Below, in pieces: positions 50,429 to 59,070 of a stretch of DNA of 64,000 nucleotides (within the stretch, counting starts at the first letter, position 1; the number at the start of each line of letters is the position of its first letter). The position numbers and the translations under genes were made by a program. This DNA is from Monarcha castaneiventris obscurior (Eukaryota > Chordata > Aves > Passeriformes > Monarchidae), in the NCBI GenBank assembly GCA_026261815.1, contig JAMPIT010000493.1, positions 8,821,501 through 8,885,500 on the forward strand. The letters run 5' to 3'. Below the pieces are notes generated by a model. That model was not told the DNA's origin and did no database searches. It saw nothing but the letters and a program-made list of their open reading frames with translations.

Positions 50429-53400
50429 CTACAAAAAACATTCACAGCAGTTAGCCACAGCCCACTCCCCCCCGCCCTGCCCTCCTGGAGGGTTTTCATC
50501 TGCATTTTATCTGCAGCCAAAACTCGGTGACAAACGAATGCCACGTTACAAAACTAAACCCATGGTGTTCTGGAGTAGGCAGTGTCATCTTCAGGCGAGT
50601 CAGGAGCCCCTGGGCACCGCAGGGATGCTGAGCCCGAGATGCATCAGGCATCTGTTTGTTCTGCCAGACTTCACCTTTCTGCAGCGTGTGGCACAGGCAC
50701 AGCGAGAGGGATTCGCCTCTGCTTGTGCCTGAAGTGATGCCAGGTTTGGGTTTCTAACAGGATCAGGGTAGCACTGCAGTATTTCCCTTCCCTCTGAGGT
50801 TCCTCAGTGCCTCATCCGTGGGACTCTGCAGAGCTGCATTGCAGTCCTCTGGCTCTGGGAGACTCCCAGTACTGGTTGCAGGGCTTTTAGGGGAGTGCTG
50901 TGATCAGTGCTGCCAGAACACTTTCTAGACAGAGATCAGCACCGGCAGCTGTCAAACACCTCAGAAACAAAATTAAGACCGAAGTTTTAGTTACCTGCAA
51001 GGGGTGGTCCAGCCAACCCAGCTAAGCTTTGAATGAAGACGTAGACTCCAGCTGCAGAAGACATCCTCTCAATGCCAACTACATCGTCTTCAGCCAGGAG
51101 GGGAATATGTGTGCCCGCTACCGTGCCGAGCATGAACCCAAAATAAACGCTACATATCATCAAGCCCCAGAATCCAGAGGCAAAAGGGAAGGCAACCAAC
51201 GCTACCGACAGCAGGATGACGCAGATGAGCTCGATGTAGATCTTGCGGATCGGCTTCTTGTTGAGAACCCAGCCTGCAAAAATCCTCCCGAAGACCTCGG
51301 CGATGGCCATGGCCGACAGGATGTAGGCAGAGTGGTCTTTGCCGATGCCGAGGCTGCGGCTCAGGGGGATGATGTAGAGGGAGGGAGCGAAGAAGCCCAG
51401 GGTTGCAAACAGGCCAAAGAATGCATAACAGATAAAGCTATAGTCTCTCATCACAGAGAAGTCCAGTAGTTTGCTTTTTGGTTCTGGAGGGGTGCTGTTA
51501 TTTTCAACGAGACTCTGTCTGTGTTGCTTTGGTTCTTCACTTTTCGGCTCTGCTTTGGTTTTTCCAGGCACATTGCTGGGTGAGGTAGTTATATCGACTC
51601 CTGAGTCTATGGACTCTATTGAGGTGCAGGTTTGCTCGTTTTCAAGCATGTACTTTGTCTCTGTGGATTCCTCTGGAGGCTGTGCTTTCACTTCTTCTTG
51701 CTCTCTGATGACGATGGGGCGCAGCAGCGATCCGCAGGCGGTGATGCCGAGCTGCAGCACCCCGACAGACAGCATGCTGTACCTCCAGCCAATCTGCTCC
51801 TTCAGGGCCGTGATTGCTGAGGGAAGAGGAAAAGTGTAACTGGGAAAGCCTGTAGTTACACTGAGGGATTGAATTTACAGCCAGGGGAGTGCCTGGACAT
51901 TCGCCACTGGAGGGTTCCAGATGCATCTGGAAAAGGCTGAGCAAGGGTCCCTCCTGCCCAGGGGTCTGGCCCCAACCTCCCTCTCCTCTGCCGCAGCAGA
52001 CAGAGGCTAAAAGCTGTGTTTAGAACCTGGCTAGCAGATGCCACCCTCTTGGTAGCCCCTTTTGAGGTCTCAGCAAGTTTGGGGACAAAGCAGGTACTGT
52101 TTTTAGTGAAGGAAAGCAAACTCAATGCTTGAGTTTCCTTTCTCAGCTGCCCCCACCCTGACACCAGCTAGCAGAGGAGGTCTCTTAGCCCTGCTCAAAG
52201 GTTCACGTCACTGCTTAATTACCAGCCTTCATTTGCACCCAAAGCAGCTTTGCAGTGGGTATTAACCCAGGGCACACGAGCACAGCAGGCCACATAAACC
52301 TCCAAGGGCAGGCGGTGACAGGGCTGTGACGCCTGGGGACAGGTCCCCAAAAGGCTGGAGCACTTTGGCAGCCCGTGCCGAGCACAAGCCCACTAACCTT
52401 TAGGAGCAGTCCTGTGTACTGTGTGTGTTTGAAATAGCTGAAGTTGCTCGGGCTTATTTTTAGCCTGCCAGATCTATATAGGGAGCCCGCCGGGCTGCGT
52501 ATCAGCCAGGCATGTCCTGCGCTGGCACCGTGCACCAGGGGGGCTTGGGCAGGGTCATGCCAGCCCTGGGGACTGCTTGTCACTCTGCCTGCAGGGCACG
52601 AGTGCCACGGGCACGTGAGCAACCACTTGTGGGCACCGACTCGGCCTCTGGCTCCCGTTTGCTCGGGGAAAGGATGGGAACAGCGTTGTGCCTTGGGCAG
52701 GGCACGTAAGAGCTCCCAGCACGTGGGCACCGTACCTGGTGCGAAGGAGAAGACGGCGAAACATTCCCCTGTGGATGCCACCGCTGTGACCAGCGAGCGC
52801 CTTTTGTCAAAATACTGTGATAAAATGGTGACAGTCGGGAGGAAGGAGAGGCAGTATCCGAGGCCTGTGAATAAATGCCAAAAATTGCCATAACAACAAG
52901 TAAAGGAGGGGGAAACACCGATGCAAGAACACGTTAAGTTCGGCTTTCCCGGTGGTCATTACAGTATCATTTCGGCCAACTCAGCAAGTCACCCTGGAAG
53001 AAAACCATTGGGGAAACCAGAATGTTATTTTTTTGTAAATTGGAGGGGGGGGAAAAAAAAAAGAAAAAAAGGAAAGTAAAAACCCGAAGCAAGAGACCCA
53101 GCCTCCCAAACCTGCTAGATAATGCCTTCTCCTCCCAAACAGCCAGCGGGGTCCACTTTGAGGACCTCATCTGCTTAAAGTATTTGAGCCTGTAGCAACT
53201 GTACCCTTAAGCAAGGCAAGCTCCTGGCCACAGACGTGAACAGGATACCCAGGCCAGTCTGGAGAGGGGGAAAAGCACCAGGAAAAGAAACCAGAGACAG
53301 AGGGAGCGTTAGAGGATTTGATCCCAGGCACAGCTTTGGTCTCCCCAGCGATCCCAGTCCATCAGAAGCGACCGGCGCAGCTGCACGAACACAGGGCCGA

Positions 53401-54583
53401 GTCCAGGGTGGTGCCCGGGGTGGGACAGGGCACAAAGCCAAGCCCGGGGCCCATCCCCACTCTGGGATCAGCTCAGGAGGGGCAGCAGCACTAAGCACAC
53501 CCTGTGTGTGGGGACCAAAGCCTCGTGGCTCGCGGGAAGCGGCGGGAGGGAGCGGAGTTTGGCAGGTAGGGGCCGGGCTGGGCCGGGCCGACTCACCGGA
53601 GACGATGCCGATGGTGACGTACATGTCCACCACGCTGCGGGCGAAGGAGGCGATGACCATGCCGCTGCTGACCAGCAGCCCTCCGGCCATCACCACCAAG
53701 CGGTGGCCGAAGCGGTTGCTGAGGACCGTCGACAGAGGAGCTGGAGAAGGAGAGAGCCGTGGTCAACACCCACCTCAGCAACTTCACAGCCACCATCTCC
53801 TGCAGAGGCTCTTCTCATAACTCCTGCCCAGGTCCCCGCGAGGTGCCACCTCCCTGCACAGCACAGCGTCACCCTGGAGCCACCCTCGGAGCACTGCACA
53901 GCTCACAGCATTTAGGACGTGCTAAAAAATCACCAGAACAGACTTAAAGACGAGCACGTGGCAGCCTGGGACAAATCTGCAGCCACATGCCCGGACACCA
54001 CTGGATTTCAGCAAGGCTCAAGTTATCTCTAATCCTTTTCACTGCAGAGTTTGGTTTGAAAACTCTGATTTTTGCCCCTTGCTGGTGAGACCTGAACAAC
54101 TGGGTCAGGCTCAGCGACCCGGACCATGTCCCTGCACCACCCAAGGATACAAGCTGGGGCTCAAAGGGACTGCCAGGCTGAGATAGACATTTCTTGGCAT
54201 TTAAGGAGCAGCCTGTGAGCTTTATGGCTGTGATTTAATTTATAATGGAACCATTAGAGGCACGAAAGTCCCAGGTGCCAGGTCCTTGCATGCTGAGTCA
54301 GCAGCACAACTGCCCCTTGCACCTGCACCGAGCGCCCGCTCCTCTTACCTGTGAAGGTCTGTACAAACACACATATGGATATTATCCAGGATATCCTGCT
54401 GTTGGTTTCGTCAAAGCTTTCCATCAGGTCGTTAAAGAAGACTCCAAATGATTTTATGATGCCGTATGTCAGGGCTTCCACAACAAAGAACGCAAAAGCG
54501 ACTGTCCAGCCCCATCCTCCGTCAGGCACTTTAGTATAAACGTTTGCAGAGGTGCACGGCATCTTTACAGCTTTGACCGTCAT
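50184..54583 (-). CDS. SLC16A6: Monocarboxylate transporter 7, complete gene, 5 coding exons
   Basis: Coding exons in gene order are 54583-54349, 53740-53597, 52864-52736, 51816-50995 and 50428-50184. Every junction is GT-AG and phase 1, and the joined frame gives 524 residues (human about 523). It is an MFS carrier of the SLC16 family with 12 predicted membrane helices. Zebrafish Slc16a6a exports beta-hydroxybutyrate from liver, and taurine transport has been reported for the human protein. Seen: the family motif VPDGGWGW at 19-26 before helix 1; the second motif [16 protein letters not shown] at about 144-159 (helix 5); a long variable loop between helices 6 and 7 (about 205-287) with [15 protein letters not shown]; and helix 8 with Glu343 and Arg347, in the spacing of the Asp/Arg pair of MCT1. 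The cytoplasmic tail has six Gln at 484-489. The start fits the family N terminus. Assignment rests on near-full-length similarity to human SLC16A6 as I remember it. Confidence 0.95.
50429..50994 (-). other. SLC16A6: SLC16A6 intron between coding exons 4 and 5
   Basis: 566 bp, GTAACT to TTTTTTGTAG. No repeat or nested element was recognised. Confidence 0.9.
50995..51816 (-). CDS. SLC16A6: SLC16A6 coding exon 4 (large)
   Basis: 822 bp encoding residues 170-444: the end of helix 5 onward, helix 6, the long loop and helices 7-11. It begins after CTTCCCTCAG and ends GCAG|GTAACT. It contains [19 protein letters not shown] at the start of helix 7, [17 protein letters not shown] (helix 8) and [14 protein letters not shown]. 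Confidence 0.96.
51817..52735 (-). other. SLC16A6: SLC16A6 intron between coding exons 3 and 4
   Basis: 919 bp, GTACGG to CTTCCCTCAG. Nothing recognised inside it apart from open frames without similarity to known proteins. Confidence 0.9.
52736..52864 (-). CDS. SLC16A6: SLC16A6 coding exon 3
   Basis: 129 bp encoding residues 127-170, [19 protein letters not shown] followed by [19 protein letters not shown] and FSFAPA. The acceptor is TTTATTCACAG and the donor CCAG|GTACGG. The second SLC16 family motif lies here. Confidence 0.95.
52865..53596 (-). other. SLC16A6: SLC16A6 intron between coding exons 2 and 3
   Basis: 732 bp, GTGAGT to TTTATTCACAG. It contains a G-run followed by an A-rich stretch on the plus strand near 53,043-53,075, which reads as a long pyrimidine tract on the gene strand. 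Confidence 0.88.
53597..53740 (-). CDS. SLC16A6: SLC16A6 coding exon 2
   Basis: 144 bp encoding residues 79-126, including [20 protein letters not shown] and [20 protein letters not shown]: helices 3 and 4 with the short basic loop (NRFGHR) typical of MFS carriers. The acceptor is CTCCTTCTCCAG and the donor TCCG|GTGAGT. Confidence 0.95.
53741..54348 (-). other. SLC16A6: SLC16A6 intron between coding exons 1 and 2
   Basis: 608 bp, GTAAGA to CTCCTTCTCCAG. No recognisable element inside. Confidence 0.9.
54349..54583 (-). CDS. SLC16A6: SLC16A6 coding exon 1 with start codon
   Basis: 235 bp encoding residues 1-78. The ATG at 54,583-54,581 has A at -3. A second Met at position 8 precedes [18 protein letters not shown] and could act as an alternative start. 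The exon extends upstream to about 54,590, where the acceptor CTTTTTCCAG precedes seven untranslated bases. The donor is ACAG|GTAAGA. Confidence 0.95.
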
Positions 54584-54590
54584 TTTGGAT

Positions 54591-57080
54591 CTGGAAAAAG
54601 AGGGGACAGGGAGCCAGGCATCAGTTTAAGCTGAATTTTGCTGAAAGAGGCACAGCCTGGGAGCTGTAGCACCCCTAAGGCAGCGCGAGCCAGACCCTGT
54701 GCTGCCAAGGGATTAAGTGTGGGAGTTGAGCTGATGTTTCTGCCTCTGTCCCTCCGTGGGCTCCTTCCTGCCGGTGCCCTGTGAGCCCAGGACCAGAAAC
54801 TCTCGGCTCAGCACCCGGGCGAGCTGTTCCCAGCAGCCAAGCCCGGGAGCTGGGAGCTGTCATCTGTCTGTCGGTGCATGGGGGCGGATGGATGCAGTTC
54901 GTGAAAGATCCACCGCGGAACCCAGCGCGGGCTGGGCTGGTGGAGCCGCAGGAACCCCCGGGGCACCCATCCTCCCCAGTCTGGCTGTCCCCAGAATGGC
55001 AGCTCAGGGCTGCCCGCACCTCAAAAAGGGGGGTGGGGAACACCCCGGCTTCCAGCAGCTCCCCTGCAGCCCTTGGCACCACTGCCACCCCCCGGGGCAG
55101 GGGGGGTTGGAGGGAGATCACCCCATAAGACACGGGGTGCCCTCCACCCTGCCCCGTGTCACCCGGGGGCTGTGGGTGTGCAGGGGTGGCTTTGGTCCCA
55201 CATGGAGCTCCCCATGGAACCCCAGCACTGCCACAACTGCCCAGGGGGACAGCGCCGGTGTCACAGTCAGGGGGAGGACACTGTGCTGGGGTCACCCCGC
55301 CACACCCCCACGGGGGGCACAGTGCCAGCCTTACAGTCCTGGGCTCACTGCCACACCTGCTGGGGGGGTCTGCTGTGCCAGGGTCCCCTGTGCAGGGGGG
55401 CAAATGCCAGGCTCACTGCCACACCTGCATGGGGGACAGTCCTGGGGTCACTGCCACACCTGCAGGGGGGGGCTGAGCCGAGGCCACTGCACCACCACAC
55501 CTGTGCAGGGGGACAGTGACAGGATCATGGCCTCACCTGCACTGGGAGACAGTCCTGGGGTCACTGCCACACCTGCAGGGGGTCCGCTGTGCCAGGGTCA
55601 CTACCACGCCTGTGCTGGGGGTCAGTGCCGGGGTCACTACCACGCCTGCACTGGGGGACAGTGCCGGGGTCACCGCCACACCTGCACTCGGGGGGGGACA
55701 GTGACAGGATCATGGCCACACCTGCACTGGGGGACAGTGCCGGACACCCCACCCCCACACCGTCACCGCCACGCCTGCGCTGGGGGACAGTCCTGGGGTC
55801 ACCGCCACGCCTGCAGGGGGTCCGCTGTGCCAGGGTCACCCCACCCACACCCACGCCATGCCTGTGCTGGGGGACAGTCCTGGGGTCACGGCCACGCCTG
55901 TCCAGGGGTCAGTGCCGGGGTCACCGCCACACCTGCACTGGGGGAGGACAGTCCTGGGGTCACGGCCACCCCCGCTCGGGGGGTGCCAGAGCCAGCAGGG
56001 AGCCCGAGCCAGCAGCGCACACCTGCACGGGACACGGCAGGGTCAGGCCCCGGCGCTGGGTGCCCGCAGCCGCCCCGGGAGGGCACCGAGCGGGGGCCCT
56101 GTGCGGCCGCCCCGAGCGCTGCCCCGTCCCGCCCGGACCTGCGGCTCCGCCGTGCGCTCCCCCCGCGCCGCCGTCCCCGGCAGCCACCAGGCATTTCCCT
56201 CCTCCATTTTAGACTCGGCTCCTCGGCACCGCGTCCTCGGCACAAGGAGCCCGGGCGGCCCCGGCCGCGCCTCCCCAGCCCACCGGGAACTTCGCACGGC
56301 GGAGCAGGCGAGTGCGCGGCACCGGCACCGGGGCCCCGCGGGAGCTCGGCCGGGCTGGGAGCCCACGCGAGGGGGTCCCCAGCGGGGCAGGGGGGTCCCC
56401 AGGCCGCGCTGCGGTGCCGCATGGCGGGTGCGCGGCTCCCGGGGGATCCTCTGTGCCGGGGATGGAGCGAGGCGTGGGCTCCTGCATCCCTGCGGCGCTG
56501 CCGCGCCGGGCTCTGCTGCAGCCGGGCACGGCGAGGGGCACGGGCGGGACCCCCGGCGGCCGCCCGAAGTTTGTGGGAAGTGCCTGGAGACCCCCCCCCC
56601 GAGAGAGGGGACGGAGCTGCCATGAATTCCTGTGTCACTGCACGGGGAATCGGGGAAAAAAGCAGAGCGGGAGGAAGCACGTTTAAGGGAACAGAAAAAA
56701 AAAAAAAAAAAAAAAAAAAAGGGAAAAACAACCCAGCGAAACCGCAAACCTGGGCGTATGTTTTGTACGTTTAAAGATTAAAAGAAATAAGGATGGCGGG
56801 GGAAAAAATTGAAAATGAAGAAGCCGGAGCGCAGGGGCCCGGCGTGGCCCCCCCTTCCCTGCATCACTTTCCCAACATTTCAGCCCTGATTCCTGCATCG
56901 CCGGGGCCGCGGGCTAAAAATACAGGGATGCGGGCGAGGGGAGGTGGGGAAGGAAAACGCTGGAAAAATGAAAAAATAATGTTAAAAAGAGCCCCAAAAG
57001 GGGGAAAAAAAATTAAAAAGGGAAACAAAGCCCTCCCCCACCCAGCTCCCCCGGAATCCCCGGGCGGGAGCCCCACTCAC
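54591..57080 (-). other. SLC16A6: SLC16A6 first intron (5' UTR intron)
   Basis: The acceptor CTTTTTCCAG at 54,600-54,591 lies seven bases before the start codon, so the coding part must be spliced to an upstream untranslated exon. The best donor is CCGG|GTGAGTGGGG at 57,080-57,075. The intron holds a ~35-bp minisatellite (55,236-55,978), a CpG-rich part (56,040-56,620) and an A-run of about 24 at 56,696-56,720. The donor choice is inference. Confidence 0.6.
55236..55978 (+). repeat. ~35-bp minisatellite in SLC16A6 intron 1
   Basis: The unit reads GGGGTCACTGCCACACCTGC then ACTGGGGGACAGTCCT, with about 20 imperfect copies and several shorter variants (for example those with GTCCGCTGTGCCAGG). 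Most units contain CACCTG, an E-box of the ZEB/Snail type (CAGGTG on the gene strand). The 5' part, before about 55,400, is the most degenerate. The long plus-strand open frame across it is a repeat artefact. Confidence 0.9.
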
Positions 57081-57213
57081 CCGGTGCTGCGGCGGGGTCA
57101 GGGGCTGCCCATGGCCCGGGAGGGCGAGCGGGCGACCCTCGGCGAGGAGGCGGCCCCGCTGCCCGCCGGCCTCCGGCCGCTGCTGCTCCCGCTGCCCGCG
57201 GCGGCGGCTGCTG
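57081..57213 (-). other. SLC16A6: Probable untranslated first exon of SLC16A6
   Basis: The interval lies between the proposed donor CCGG|GTGAGT (57,081/57,080) and the position about 25-30 bases downstream of the TATA box. It is GC-rich, contains CAG/CTG-type words and no compelling coding frame. Start and end are inferred. Confidence 0.5.
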
Positions 57214-57236
57214 CTGCTCGGTGCTCGCTCGCAGCC

Positions 57237-57244
57237 CTTTTATA
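57237..57244 (-). promoter_or_regulatory. SLC16A6: TATA box of SLC16A6
   Basis: The gene strand reads GCCGGTATAAAAGGGCTG, a near-ideal TATA element (TATAAAAG) with GC-rich flanks. It lies inside the CpG island and correctly oriented and spaced for transcription start near 57,210. The only such element in the island. Confidence 0.65.
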
Positions 57245-57373
57245 CCGGCTGGAGCCGGTCTCCGCCGGCGGCTCCGCAGCGCCCATGTGCGCGGCGCCGG
57301 GCCCGGCTCGCCCAGCGGCGGCACCGCGTGTGCGGGAGGGGCGGTGCAGCGCGGCCGGAGCGCGGCGGCTCCC

Positions 57374-57468
57374 GCAGCTCCCACAGCTCCTGCAGCCCCC
57401 GCAGCCCCCGCAGCCCCTGCAGCCCCTGCAGCCCCCGCAGCCCCCGCAGCCCCTGCAGCCCCCGGCCC
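57374..57468 (+). repeat. 9-bp array GCAGCCCCY upstream of SLC16A6
   Basis: Roughly ten tandem GCAGCCCCC or GCAGCCCCT units preceded by degenerate CAGCTCC words. Being a multiple of three, it encodes Pro/Ala or Ala/Gly repeats in all frames, which is not evidence of a protein. It lies about 130 bp upstream of the TATA box. Confidence 0.9.
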
Positions 57469-57508
57469 GCACCTGCCCCGCACGGGGCGCTCCGGCAGGT
57501 GCCGGGCT

Positions 57509-57966
57509 GCAGCGGTGCCCGGAGCATCCCCGGGGTGCGGTGCCCGGTGCATCCCCGGGGTGCGGTGCCCGGTGCATCCCCCGGGGTGCGGTGCCCGGTG
57601 CATCCCCGGGGTGCGGTGCCCGGAGCATCCCCGGGGTGCGGTGCCCGGAGCATCCCCGGGGGTGCGGTGCCCGGTGCATCCCCGAAGCGGTGCCCGGTGC
57701 ATCCCCCGGGGTGCGGTGCCCGGTGCATCCCCGGGGGTGCGGTGCCCGGTTCATCCCCGGGGTGCGGTGCCCGGTGCATCCCCGGGGTACCATGCCCAGT
57801 GCATCCCCGGGGTGCGGTGCCCGGTGCATCCCCGGGGTGCGGTGCCTGGAGCATCCCCGAAGCGGTGCCCGGAGCATCCCCGAAGCGGTGCCCGGAGCAT
57901 CCCCCCGGGGTGCGGTGCCCGGTGCATCCCCGGGGTGCGGTGCCCGGTGCATCCCCCCGGGGTGCG
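57509..57966 (+). repeat. 25-bp CpG-rich minisatellite upstream of SLC16A6
   Basis: About 17 copies of GTGCCCGGTGCATCCCCGGG plus GTGCG, with copies missing a few bases (CCCGAAGCGGTGCCC variants) and GGAGCATCC variants. Most units contain the palindrome CCCCGGGG and two or more CpG sites. The array starts about 270 bp upstream of the TATA box. Confidence 0.93.
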
Positions 57967-58044
57967 GGGCGCACATGCCGGAGCCCCCCGGTGCTGCTCC
58001 TGGGGCTGGCACAGTGTTTGTCCCCTCCGAGCTTTTGGTGTGGT

Positions 58045-58795
58045 CTTAGGGGAAATATGCCCCTTACTTGTATTTCTCAGGACAAAACATCTCCTTTAGT
58101 TGCATTTCTAAGGAAAAACCTCTCTCTTGGTTGCGTTTTTAGGGGGAGACCATCTCCTCTAGTTGTGTCTTTAGGGAAAACCATGTCCTTTTGTTGCAAT
58201 TTTAGGGGAAAATACCTCCCTTGGTTTCATTTTTAGGGTAAACATTTTCCTTGATTGATTTTTTGGGGGGAACCATCTCTCTTGGTTGTTTTTCTAGGGG
58301 AAAACATCACCCTTAGTTGCATTTTTTCTTTTTTCTTAGGGAAAAGCCTATCCCTTAGTTGCATTTTTATGGAAAACCTCTCCTTTAGTTGCATTCCTAG
58401 GGAAAAACATCTCCCTCAGTTAAATTTTTAGGGGGAACTATCTCTGTTAGTTGCATTTTTAGGGGAAAACATATCCCTTGGCTGTATTCTTTTGGGAAAC
58501 CATCTCCTTTAGTTGGACATTTAGGGGAAAATGTGCCCTTTTGTTGCATTTTTAGGGAAAACATCTCCCTTGGTTGCATTTTTTTAGGGAAAAATATCTC
58601 CTTTAGTTGCATTTTTTTAGGGAAAAACATCTCCTTTAGTTGCATTTTTTTAGGGAAAAACATCTCCTTTAGTTGCATTTTTTTTAGGGAAAAACGTCCC
58701 TTGGTTGAATTCTAAGGGGGAAACGCTCCCCTTAGCTGCAATTTAGGAGAAACCAACTCCCTTAGTTGCATTTTTAAGGGAAAACATGTTCCTTA
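58045..58795 (+). repeat. ~33-bp AT-rich minisatellite
   Basis: About 20 copies of a unit such as TTAGGGAAAAACATCTCCTT plus TAGTTGCATTTTT. Copies near 58,560-58,690 are almost identical; those at the edges are more diverged. Unlike the neighbouring arrays it is AT-rich. On the minus strand it reads as a repeated KMQLKEMFFPK-type peptide, an artefact. The TTAGGG words are not in tandem and do not make it telomeric. Confidence 0.93.
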
Positions 58796-58896
58796 TGTCG
58801 GAAGCTTAAAAAGTAGGGATTTGTAAGTCAAACAAAGCAGGAGAGACCGACTCACCACCTACAGGGATGGGCAGGGAGGGAGCAGGGGCTCAGTCA

Positions 58897-59070
58897 TCCT
58901 AAAATTACAGAACATCCCGAGCTGGAAAGGACCCACAGGGATCATTGAGTCCAACTCCTGGCCCTGCACAGACACCCCAAAAATCCCACCCTGTGCATCC
59001 CTGAGAGCGTTGTCCAAACGCTCCTGGAGCTCTGGCAGCCTCAGCTCACTGCTGCTGCTGCATCCTGCTC
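58897..59070 (-). mobile_element. CR1 3' fragment, reverse orientation
   Basis: Words CTAAAATTACAGAACATCCC, GAGCTGGAAAGGACCCACAG, GATCATTGAGTCCAACTCCT and TGAGAGCGTTGTCCAAACGC are in CR1 order read backwards, followed by CTCTGGCAGCC. Same group as the copy at 40,485. The right-hand edge is uncertain. Confidence 0.85.

Larger units (their letters stand above)
56040..57520 (-). promoter_or_regulatory. SLC16A6: CpG island around the SLC16A6 promoter
   Basis: CpG-dense, GC-rich sequence in two blocks (about 56,040-56,620 and 57,040-57,520) separated by an A-rich stretch. It covers the proposed untranslated exon and TATA box. Extent judged by eye. Confidence 0.65.

Noticed and set aside
54756..56774. 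Plus-strand open frame of 672 codons across the SLC16A6 first intron
   Set aside because: It crosses the ~35-bp minisatellite and the CpG island on the strand opposite to a well-supported gene. Its sequence is repeat-derived and GC-driven, with no recognisable domain.
56793..58236. Open frames of 240-420 codons on both strands with GASPGCGA-type repeats
   Set aside because: These are translations of the 25-bp minisatellite and the CpG island. The same peptide words recur in several frames, which a real protein would not do.
58045..58795. Interstitial telomeric repeat because of TTAGGG words
   Set aside because: TTAGGG occurs once per ~33-bp unit and never in tandem, so it is part of an unrelated minisatellite.
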